From Hyphococcus sp. (GTDB lineage Bacteria > Pseudomonadota > Alphaproteobacteria > Caulobacterales > Parvularculaceae): a stretch of DNA of 64,000 nucleotides. The translations under genes and the position numbers were made by a program. Position 1 is the first letter of the stretch. Each line of letters begins with the position of its first letter. Below the pieces are notes generated by a model. It searched no databases. It had not been told where the DNA came from and worked only from the letters and a program-made list of their open reading frames with translations. Positions 57,551 to 64,000 of this stretch are shown piece after piece. The stretch spans positions 427,431 through 491,430 of the forward strand of contig JAJFGB010000001.1 of the NCBI GenBank assembly GCA_021776335.1, in the 5' to 3' direction.

Positions 57551-58546
57551 ATGGAAAATATGGCGCAGTCCAGCGGCGCAAAACTCAAATCCGACTTAAT
57601 CCGGCCTTTGGCGGATCTCGGCGGCGCGCCGCCGCCTGCGCCGGCATGGTTCGAAAAAGCCATCGCGGCGCCGTGCGAGGAAGGCTCGGTCGAGGTCGGC
57701 GGCGCTCGCATCACCTATTCAGCCTGGGGCGAGGAGGGAGGCCGCGGCCTCCTTTTTGTCCATGGGGGTCGGGCGCACCGCAACTGGTGGCGACCTTTTG
57801 CGCCATTTTTCGCCGGTAATCGGCGGGTTGCGGCGCTTGATCTGTCTGGTATGGGCGATTCCGGATGGCGTGACCGCTATTCTCTCGATTTGCAGGTCGA
57901 CGAGATCTTTGCCGTCATAGAGAAGGCGGGGCTCCATACGCGTGGTCGGCCAGTGGTTGTGGGGCACAGTTTCGGCGGCTGGGTGACGTTGGCCGCTGTA
58001 GAGCGCGAAGGCGAACGTCTTGGCGGCGCGGTGATCGTCGACAGCCCCCTCGGGGTTCCCGACCCTGACGAAGGCTATACGGTGCTGAAGGCGCAAGCCG
58101 ATCCGAAGGACAAAAAAAGATCGACAAGGATTTATGAAACCAAGGAAGAGCCAATCCAGCGTTTTCGGTTCCTGCCAAACCAGCCTGCCGAGCACCTTTT
58201 TTTGGTCGATTATATCGCGCGGCAGGGTTTAAGGCCCGCGCCGTTGCCCGATGGCGGAGAGGGCTGGACCTGGAAATTTGACCCGACCAAGGGCAGCACT
58301 TTCGATATTCATTTCGAGCGGGACCTCCTAAGAGCAGCTCGATGTCCGCTTGCCTTCATATATGGGGAAAAATCTGCCTTTGCTCAAGGCAAAGGGATGG
58401 AGCATCTCAAAAACCAGGCGCAAAGCCGCTCGCCCTTTGTGGTGGTGCCGGATGCCTATCATCATCTGATGATGGACCAGCCGCTGGCGTTTGTATCTAC
58501 AGTGAGGACACTTCTGAGCTGCTGGCCGGTGAGATTTGGAGCCTAG
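57551..58546 (+). CDS. Alpha/beta hydrolase
   Basis: 331 residues from the first of two nearby methionines; the frame is open to 57470 but the start here follows AATGAGG. Core motifs: LLFVHGGRAHRNWWRPF, VAALDLSGMGDSGW, nucleophile Ser in VVVGHSFGGWVTLAAVE, and the His in VVPDAYHHLMMDQP. The cap region contains VLKAQADPKDKKRSTRIYET. Hydrolyses an ester, epoxide or similar bond; no specific family can be chosen. No signal peptide. It may share the CtrA-type site with the divergent tacA-like gene. Confidence 0.88.
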   Translation: MENMAQSSGAKLKSDLIRPLADLGGAPPPAPAWFEKAIAAPCEEGSVEVGGARITYSAWGEEGGRGLLFVHGGRAHRNWWRPFAPFFAGNRRVAALDLSGMGDSGWRDRYSLDLQVDEIFAVIEKAGLHTRGRPVVVGHSFGGWVTLAAVEREGERLGGAVIVDSPLGVPDPDEGYTVLKAQADPKDKKRSTRIYETKEEPIQRFRFLPNQPAEHLFLVDYIARQGLRPAPLPDGGEGWTWKFDPTKGSTFDIHFERDLLRAARCPLAFIYGEKSAFAQGKGMEHLKNQAQSRSPFVVVPDAYHHLMMDQPLAFVSTVRTLLSCWPVRFGA

Positions 58547-58584
58547 CGTATTTCCGGGAAGAATTGCGCATCGGTATTAATTCC

Positions 58585-58631
58585 GAGCGTTTCTGGACGG
58601 TAAACCGGGAACCACTTTACCTCGGAAACGC
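58585..58631. repeat. Dispersed intergenic repeat, copy B
   Basis: GAGCGTTTCTGGACGGTAAA, then CCGGGAACCACTTTACCTCG and GAAACGC. The ends GCGTTTC and GAAACGC are exact complements. Its order of blocks (GCGTTT, GACGGTAAA, ACCACTTT, closing complement) matches copy A at 26482-26563. It lies between the alpha/beta hydrolase and the pnt operon, in a 154-base gap with no gene. Confidence 0.6.
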
Positions 58632-58700
58632 CCCCAAAGCCCTTGCGGGCCGGGGTAAATTCCGACAGAACCAAGTAAAAATGAAACGGGGATTTATTCA

Positions 58701-58925
58701 ATGACCGACGACGCCGTTCAGCGCACCAAAGATGCCGACGAGCATCTTCATTCCTATCAGGCGGTTATGAAGGCCGGATCGGAAATCGGCGTTCCGTTCT
58801 CTCTGGCGCTGACGATGTTTTTCACCAGTCTTGTTATGGCGAACGGCATCTGGCTGTCGCTATTTGCAGGTGTGGTTACCTATGTATTTGTGTTTTTTGT
58901 GGTGAAAACGTTCTTTTCTCACTAG
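58701..58925 (+). CDS. Small two-helix membrane protein, aa3-oxidase subunit IV-like
   Basis: 74 residues: a polar N-terminus (DDAVQRTKDADEHLHSYQAV), then two hydrophobic helices (GVPFSLALTMFFTSLVMANG, LSLFAGVVTYVFVFFVVKTF). It resembles the small proteins annotated as bacterial aa3 cytochrome oxidase subunit IV that often stand in front of pntA in alphaproteobacteria. The similarity is mainly in size, layout and place, so the name is tentative. It starts the run that continues with pntAA 41 bases on. Confidence 0.6.
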   Translation: MTDDAVQRTKDADEHLHSYQAVMKAGSEIGVPFSLALTMFFTSLVMANGIWLSLFAGVVTYVFVFFVVKTFFSH

Positions 58926-58966
58926 CGACAATCTGAATGGCGGCGTGCGCCGTCCGTGGAGGCTTG

Positions 58967-60193
58967 ATGAAAATTGCCGTCCTGAAAGAAACGCGATCTG
59001 GTGAAACCAGGGTTGCGGCATCGCCCGAGACAGTCAAAAAGTTTGTCGGTCTTGGCGCGAATGTGGCTGTACAGTCACGCGCAGGCGAGGAAGCAAGGTT
59101 TTCTGACGAAGCCTATCGTGAGGCCGGCGCTGAAATCAGCCCAAGCACGGCCGATGCGACGCAAAACGCGGATCTTGTGATCAAGGTTCAACGCCCGTCG
59201 AGCGAGGAATTGCGGTCATTGGGCCGCGGCGTGAAGCTGGCGGCGATCCTGGCGCCTTATAATGATGCGGATTCAATTGCTGCCTATGCGCGTCTTGGCG
59301 TTGACGCCCTGTCGCTTGATTTGATGCCGCGCATCACACGCGCGCAGTCGATGGACGTCTTGTCATCGCAGTCAAATCTTGCGGGCTATAAAGCCGTCAT
59401 CGATGCGGCGGCGTATTTCGGTAAGGCTTTTCCGATGATGATGACCGCTGCGGGCACAATCGCGCCGGCAAAGGTTCTGGTGATGGGCGCAGGCGTTGCC
59501 GGGCTTCAGGCGATTGCCACGGCGCGGCGTCTCGGCGCCGTTGTGTCGGCGACCGACGTGCGTTTTGCGGCGAAGGAGCAAGTTGAGAGTTTGGGCGCAA
59601 CTTTTGTCACTGTTGACGAAGAAGCGATGAAAGAGGCCGAAACAGAAGGCGGCTATGCGAAAGAAATGTCGGCGGACTTTCAAAAACGTCAGGCCGAGTT
59701 TATTGCCGCCCATATCAAGAAACAGGACATCGTGATCACGACAGCGCTGATCCCGGGAAGGCCGGCGCCGAAGCTCCTCAGTGAGGAAATGGTCCACTCC
59801 ATGGCGGCGGGCTCGGTGATCGTTGATCTGGCGGCCGAGCAGGGCGGTAATGCTGCACTCACCCGGCCCGGCGAAGCGATTGAAACCGGCGGGGTGACCA
59901 TCCTCGGTTTTTCTAATGTTGCCGGGCGTTTGGCGCGGGACGCGTCGAGCCTTTATGCGCGCAATGTTTTCAACTTTGTATCAGCGTTTTACGACAAGGA
60001 AACGAACAGTTTTGCTGTGGATTGGGATGACGAGCTCATTAAAGGCGTCGCACTGACCAGAGACGGCAAGGTGATCCATCCGGCTTTCGCGAGCGCTGAA
60101 GAGGCGCCAACGGCAGCGGCAAAAGAAGCGCCCTCCGAAGAGCCATCGACCGACGATGGCGCGACAGAAAAGAGCGCCGAAGACGGCGCCTAA
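58967..60193 (+). CDS. pntA: Proton-translocating NAD(P) transhydrogenase subunit alpha, NAD-binding domain (PntAA)
   Basis: 408 residues, start MKIAVLKETRSGETRVAASP with GGAGG 5 bases upstream. NAD site VLVMGAGVAGLQAIATARRL, then VVSATDVRFAAKEQVESLGA, ALIPGRPAPKLLSEEMV and VIVDLAAEQGGN are characteristic of domain I. It is soluble, bound to the inner membrane through its partners, and passes hydride between NADH and NADP. The last 40 residues are an acidic Ala/Glu linker tail (EEAPTAAAKEAPSEEPS). The subunit is split from PntAB, as usual in this class. Confidence 0.95.
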   Translation: MKIAVLKETRSGETRVAASPETVKKFVGLGANVAVQSRAGEEARFSDEAYREAGAEISPSTADATQNADLVIKVQRPSSEELRSLGRGVKLAAILAPYNDADSIAAYARLGVDALSLDLMPRITRAQSMDVLSSQSNLAGYKAVIDAAAYFGKAFPMMMTAAGTIAPAKVLVMGAGVAGLQAIATARRLGAVVSATDVRFAAKEQVESLGATFVTVDEEAMKEAETEGGYAKEMSADFQKRQAEFIAAHIKKQDIVITTALIPGRPAPKLLSEEMVHSMAAGSVIVDLAAEQGGNAALTRPGEAIETGGVTILGFSNVAGRLARDASSLYARNVFNFVSAFYDKETNSFAVDWDDELIKGVALTRDGKVIHPAFASAEEAPTAAAKEAPSEEPSTDDGATEKSAEDGA

Positions 60194-60217
60194 ACTCTAC
60201 CTTCAAAGGAGCGGACC

Positions 60218-60697
60218 ATGGCCGCACAGGATAGAACAGAGCAATTAGAAGAAGCAGCAAAAGCCGCTGAAGACGCTGCGCAAACGGCGGAGGCTGCGGC
60301 GTCAAATGCCTCAGGCGATGCCGAAGTGGCGACCGCCGCAGCTGAGCAGGCGCGTGACATAGCCGATCAAATTGCCCTCCTTGCCGCGTCCAGCCCGATT
60401 TCTGATTTTGTATTTCTGCTGGCGATTTTCATCCTCGCAATCTTTGTTGGCTATTACGTTGTGTGGTCAGTGACGCCGGCGCTGCACACGCCTTTGATGT
60501 CTGTGACTAACGCCATTTCGTCTGTTGTGATCGTTGGGGCGCTGATCGCGCTTGGCGCTGATCTCGTCGATTCAGCTAATAGCTTCTGGCCAAAAATGTT
60601 CGGCTTTGCCGCCGTGATGCTCGCCAGCGTCAACATCTTCGGCGGGTTTCTGGTGACCCAGCGCATGCTCGCGATGTACAAGAAAAAAGAAGGGTAG
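60218..60697 (+). CDS. pntAB: NAD(P) transhydrogenase subunit alpha part 2, membrane domain (PntAB)
   Basis: 159 residues. The first 65 are an unusual Ala/Glu-rich helical extension ([20 protein letters not shown]); the domain proper has helices [40 protein letters not shown] and [20 protein letters not shown] with the hallmark [12 protein letters not shown] and NIFGGF. It forms part of the proton channel. Ordinary PntAB is about 100-140 residues, so the extension is the odd part. GGAG 9 bases before ATG. Confidence 0.93.
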   Translation: MAAQDRTEQLEEAAKAAEDAAQTAEAAASNASGDAEVATAAAEQARDIADQIALLAASSPISDFVFLLAIFILAIFVGYYVVWSVTPALHTPLMSVTNAISSVVIVGALIALGADLVDSANSFWPKMFGFAAVMLASVNIFGGFLVTQRMLAMYKKKEG

Positions 60698-60707
60698 GGG
60701 CTTCATA

Positions 60708-62108
60708 ATGGCGGACAATTTACCAGCTATCCTCTACATCGCCTCGGGCATTCTGTTTATCCTTGCGTTGCGCGGGCTTTCATCTCCCGAAACCGCTCGT
60801 GAGGGTAACCGCTTCGGCATGATCGGTATGGGTATTGCGATCGTGACAACGCTGTTTGTTCTGCAGAACAAAGGCATCGGAACGTGGTTCTTTATTCTCG
60901 TTGCTGTCGGCATCGGCGGCGGGTTGGGGGCTGTTATCGCTCGCCGCGTTAAAATGACCGAGATGCCTCAGCTTGTCGCGGCATTTCACAGTCTTGTCGG
61001 CCTCGCCGCCGTTCTGATTGCCTGGGCCGCTTTCCTGGCGCCGAGCGCCTTTGGTATTGGCGAAGCCGGCCACATTCATTTGCAATCGATGGTCGAAATG
61101 TCTTTGGGTGTCGCCATCGGCGCGATCACCTTCTCCGGTTCGATCATCGCCTGCGCAAAACTCAACGGCAATATGTCGGGCAAGCCGATCTTGTTGCCTT
61201 ATCGGCATTCTATCAATCTGGGCCTGGCGCTTTTCATGCTGTTGACCATCGGCATGTTGATGACGTTTGAGCAATCAACGACCGTATTTCTATTGTTGAC
61301 GCTTGCAGCTTTTGTTCTTGGCTTTTTGATCATCATCCCCATCGGCGGCGCCGATATGCCGGTGGTTGTTTCAATGCTCAATTCTTATTCAGGCTGGGCT
61401 GCGGCCGGCATTGGGTTCACGCTTGAGAACATGGCGCTGATTATTACCGGCGCCATTGTGGGGTCATCAGGCGCGATCCTTTCCTATATCATGTGCAAAG
61501 CCATGAATCGGTCGTTCATCTCTGTGATCCTTGGCGGCTTTGGCGGCGAGGATGCGGCGGCTGGCGACGGCGCTGAAGAAACCCGGCCGGTTAAACGCGG
61601 CTCTGCTGATGACGCTGCCTTCATCATGAAGAATGCTGGCAAGGTGATCATCGTGCCGGGTTACGGGATGGCGGTGGCGCAGGCGCAGCATTCGCTGAAA
61701 GAAATGGTCGATAAGCTGAAAGCCGAGGGTGTCGAAGTCAAATATGCTATCCACCCGGTGGCGGGGCGGATGCCGGGCCATATGAATGTGCTGCTTGCTG
61801 AAGCACAGGTACCTTATGACGAGGTGTTTGAACTCGAAGATATCAATTCCGAGTTCCGCACCGCTGACGTTGCCTTCGTGATTGGGGCCAATGATGTGAC
61901 GAACCCGGCGGCAAAAACCGACAAGGCATCGCCGATCTACGGCATGCCAATTCTCGATGTTGAAAATGCCGGTACGGTCTTGTTTATCAAGCGCTCCATG
62001 GCGGCTGGCTATGCTGGTGTCCAGAATGAATTATTCTTCCGCGACAACACAATGATGTTATTCGGCGACGCCAAGAAAATGTGCGAGGAAATCGTTAAGG
62101 CGCTTTAG
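60708..62108 (+). CDS. pntB: NAD(P) transhydrogenase subunit beta (PntB)
   Basis: 466 residues. Nine or so membrane helices with RHSINLGLALFMLLTIGML and MPVVVSMLNSYSGWAAAGIG, followed by the soluble NADP-binding domain III: VIIVPGYGMAVAQAQHSLKE, YAIHPVAGRMPGHMNVLLAE, FVIGANDVTNPAAKTD and MAAGYAGVQNELFF. It binds NADP(H) and, together with PntAA/PntAB, uses the proton gradient to make NADPH. Starts 10 bases after pntAB. Last gene of the operon. Confidence 0.97.
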   Translation: MADNLPAILYIASGILFILALRGLSSPETAREGNRFGMIGMGIAIVTTLFVLQNKGIGTWFFILVAVGIGGGLGAVIARRVKMTEMPQLVAAFHSLVGLAAVLIAWAAFLAPSAFGIGEAGHIHLQSMVEMSLGVAIGAITFSGSIIACAKLNGNMSGKPILLPYRHSINLGLALFMLLTIGMLMTFEQSTTVFLLLTLAAFVLGFLIIIPIGGADMPVVVSMLNSYSGWAAAGIGFTLENMALIITGAIVGSSGAILSYIMCKAMNRSFISVILGGFGGEDAAAGDGAEETRPVKRGSADDAAFIMKNAGKVIIVPGYGMAVAQAQHSLKEMVDKLKAEGVEVKYAIHPVAGRMPGHMNVLLAEAQVPYDEVFELEDINSEFRTADVAFVIGANDVTNPAAKTDKASPIYGMPILDVENAGTVLFIKRSMAAGYAGVQNELFFRDNTMMLFGDAKKMCEEIVKAL

Positions 62109-62150
62109 TTTCTGACGGCAGAGTTCTGCAAATATCGACGGGGAAAATCG

Positions 62151-63065
62151 ATGAAATATGTTTTGATGGCAACAGCGGCACTCGCCGTGTTTGCATGCGA
62201 CGGTTCAAAGGCTGATACGGATATCGCAGCTGGTCAGGCTCAGAAATCAGGTTCAGGGATATCGGCATCCGCCGAGACACAGCTTGATGCCGTTCTCACA
62301 GCGCAGTCTGATGAAGCGAAGGCGCGCTATCAATATAGGCATCCAAAAGAGACGCTGAGCTTCTTTGGCATTGAACCCGGCATGACAGTTGTCGATACGC
62401 TGCCTGGTTCGGTTTGGTATGCGGGCATTCTTTCCGAATATTTAGGGCCGGAAGGTCGTGTTATTGGTGCGAATTATTCTCTCAGCCAACGCCTGGCGAT
62501 GGGTGGGCGTTATGCATCCGATGAATGGCAGGAAGAAAACCTGACCTGGCCGCAAAATTGGACTGAAAAGCGTAACGCTGACCTTGGTGAGGGACGCGCG
62601 CCATTTTCCGCGTTTTTCTATGGCGACCTGCCAGAGAGTTTGAACGGAACCGCTGATGTGATTTTGATGGTGCGCGCAGTCCATCATTTTAACCGTACAG
62701 AAGAAGAGGGCGGTTATCTGACCGAAGCTCTCACGACGGCATTTGATGTGTTAAAACCAGGCGGTGTTGTTGGTGTCGTTCAACATCGCGCGCCGGAAAG
62801 TAATTCAGATGAATGGGCGATCGGCAACAACGGCTATGTGAAACAAAGCCGTGTCATTGCGGTGTTCGAAAGCGCCGGATTTGAATTGGTTGAAGCAAAC
62901 GAAGTCAACGCCAATCCGAATGATCAGCCAACTGAAGAAGACTATGTCTGGCGCTTGCCGCCGGCATTGGGCGGCGCCAGCCGCGACAATGAGGAAATAC
63001 GCGCGGCGATGATCGCGATTGGCGAGTCTGATCGCATGACGCTGAAATTCCGCAAACCTCATTGA
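62151..63065 (+). CDS. Exported methyltransferase-like lipoprotein
   Basis: 304 residues. Signal peptide with lipobox-like VFAC (VLMATAALAVFACDGSKADT). SAM-methyltransferase fold of the secreted COG4798 type: ETLSFFGIEPGMTVVDTLPG, then YLGPEGRVIGANYSL, ADVILMVRAVHHF, VLKPGGVVGVVQHRA and VFESAGFELVEAN. The usual Gly-x-Gly-x-Gly loop reads DTLPGSVWYAG. A periplasmic enzyme has no known SAM supply, so its substrate and even its activity are open. Starts 42 bases after pntB. A perfect hairpin covers its stop codon. Confidence 0.82.
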   Translation: MKYVLMATAALAVFACDGSKADTDIAAGQAQKSGSGISASAETQLDAVLTAQSDEAKARYQYRHPKETLSFFGIEPGMTVVDTLPGSVWYAGILSEYLGPEGRVIGANYSLSQRLAMGGRYASDEWQEENLTWPQNWTEKRNADLGEGRAPFSAFFYGDLPESLNGTADVILMVRAVHHFNRTEEEGGYLTEALTTAFDVLKPGGVVGVVQHRAPESNSDEWAIGNNGYVKQSRVIAVFESAGFELVEANEVNANPNDQPTEEDYVWRLPPALGGASRDNEEIRAAMIAIGESDRMTLKFRKPH

Positions 63066-63074
63066 GGTTTGCGG
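63050..63074. terminator. Perfect hairpin across the stop codon between convergent genes
   Basis: Arms CCGCAAACCTC and GAGGTTTGCGG pair over 11 bases around ATT, and the TGA stop of the methyltransferase-like gene lies at the start of the second arm. No T-run follows on either strand. It lies 20 bases from the end of the convergent MipA/OmpV gene, so it may end both transcripts or protect their 3' ends. Confidence 0.5.
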
Positions 63075-63094
63075 CAGCACTAATTCAATGCTGT

Positions 63095-64000
63095 TTAGTC
63101 GTCTTTGCCGAAGGTAAATTCGCGCATTAGGTGGAACCCGACGCGAAATTGCCGGCGGCTGCCGAATTGTTCGATTATCGGCGTCGCTGCAAAGTCATCA
63201 AACACATAATCATAGGACGCGTAGGGGTTTAAGGACCAGCGATCGCGGATGTTGATATAGCCGTTGACGCTGGCGCCGACATTGAGAATGCCAGGATCTG
63301 CATCATACACGCTCAATACGCCGCCGGACGCAGCTGCCTGCGCGGGCGTTACTGAAAAATACGCATCTGCATATTTGTCGCCAACCCAACTTGCCTGGGC
63401 GCTGGTGGAAAGAGATATAGGGCCGGCCTTGAACAACAACGCCGTCAAGTTACCATCAACGATGGTGCCGCGGTGGCCGGTTTTCAAACCATGACGCGCT
63501 TTGGCCTTAAATGAAAAACGGTCGAGAAATGTCGTGGCGACAAAGCCGCCAAATTCAAATGTCTCGCCCACATCGCCAAGGCCCATTAGGGCGGGATTGT
63601 CGCTTTCCTTTCGGCGACCTTTGATACGCACCGACGGACCAAAACGAACGTTTGAAAATCCGAATAGCGCGAAGTCTGCGCCATCATCATCGAGAAAAAC
63701 AAAGTTCCTGAATTTCACATAGACTTGCGGATCAGCATCAAACTCATAATCGTCCGATCCGAAATAATCCGGGCGATATTGCGGTCCGACGCCGAGGCTA
63801 AGATTAGTTGTCTCGGGAACAAGAAATGTCAGCGCGCCAAAGAAACGTCGATTGTTATCACTTTCGCCCAGGCTGATGCGCCCACCAATCAGGTCTTCTT
63901 CTTCGATATCGGCTGCGGGCGGACCAAAGATCGGCTGTAATTTTGGATCATCCAGATCCTGGCCGTCATATTCCTGTTCCTGCGAGATGCGTTGGGCTTC
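63095..64000 (-). CDS. MipA/OmpV-family outer-membrane protein (5' end outside the window)
   Basis: At least 301 residues; the frame stays open to the right edge with no stop, so the start lies beyond it. Family features are LSLGVGPQYRPDYFGSDDYE, the PSVRIKGRRKESDNPALMGL segment with GDVGETFEFGGFVATTFL, and the barrel end SRRQFRVGFHLMREFTFG. The part at the window edge (EAQRISQEQEYDGQDLDDPK) is a polar region not typical of the barrel, so an N-terminal extension is likely. The 8-12-strand barrel sits in the outer membrane; MipA links murein enzymes in E. coli, but most homologues have no known role. Confidence 0.85.
   Translation of the reverse strand, partial: EAQRISQEQEYDGQDLDDPKLQPIFGPPAADIEEEDLIGGRISLGESDNNRRFFGALTFLVPETTNLSLGVGPQYRPDYFGSDDYEFDADPQVYVKFRNFVFLDDDGADFALFGFSNVRFGPSVRIKGRRKESDNPALMGLGDVGETFEFGGFVATTFLDRFSFKAKARHGLKTGHRGTIVDGNLTALLFKAGPISLSTSAQASWVGDKYADAYFSVTPAQAAASGGVLSVYDADPGILNVGASVNGYINIRDRWSLNPYASYDYVFDDFAATPIIEQFGSRRQFRVGFHLMREFTFGKDD

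Overview
The window looks like the chromosome of a Gram-negative alphaproteobacterium of the Caulobacterales/Hyphomonadales/Parvularculales kind. The evidence is a GapR nucleoid protein, a TacA-like sigma-54 activator with a full CtrA-type site (TTAA-N7-TTAAC) in front of it, a split PntAA/PntAB/PntB transhydrogenase, TonB-dependent and MipA/OmpV outer-membrane proteins, and dispersed palindromic repeats. This taxonomy is inference from gene content; no rRNA is present.

Left edge (1-2.2 kb): the tail of an unidentified gene is followed by the 3' part (anticodon loop to CCA) of a tRNA-Trp gene. This is probably the displaced attachment-site copy left by an element integrated to the left. Next come small, relatively AT-rich orphan genes and a divergent pair around a perfect 27-bp inverted repeat beside an XRE regulator.

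2.2-8.5 kb: a cyanide-insensitive (CIO-type) bd oxidase operon cydA-cydB-DUF2474 with twin palindromes in front of it, a DUF1330 protein, a secreted glycoside-hydrolase-like protein, then secE-nusG without the usual rplK after it.

8.5-27.9 kb: a glycosyltransferase, two paralogous small membrane proteins, a PhnZ-like HD protein, a lactamase-fold hydrolase, a TonB receptor, and an exported leucyl-aminopeptidase-like enzyme. A 3' remnant of a second copy of that enzyme lies 2.7 kb downstream. Two membrane TPR signalling proteins follow the same plan with different heads (HTH and TIR). An MBOAT/SGNH acyltransferase pair, an SDR and a TetR regulator complete this part.

28-36 kb: gamma-glutamyltransferase, an amidohydrolase lipoprotein, an operon headed by a DhlA-like (HLD-I) haloalkane dehalogenase, a secreted protein and lpdA.

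36-39.8 kb: the main accessory island. An AT-rich ATPase plus DUF4435/Toprim gene pair is a good match to the two-gene PARIS (AriA/AriB) anti-phage architecture. A cluster of palindromic repeats and a one-piece MNT-HEPN protein follow. This is the best candidate for an interesting system here.

40-51 kb: small enzymes and membrane proteins among dispersed repeats: MAPEG, a PNPOx-like flavoprotein, an M23 peptidase, a PuuD-type membrane protein, beta-carbonic anhydrase, a divergent M19 dipeptidase, a lipoprotein pair, a methyltransferase and a second haloalkane dehalogenase (HLD-II).

51-64 kb: DNA repair and housekeeping genes: Lhr-like helicase with PdeM phosphoesterase, rpmJ, a TPR protein, gapR, the tacA-like regulator, an alpha/beta hydrolase, the pnt operon, an exported methyltransferase-like lipoprotein and a MipA/OmpV protein cut by the right edge. 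I saw no CRISPR array, rRNA operon, complete tRNA, insertion sequence or transposase gene.
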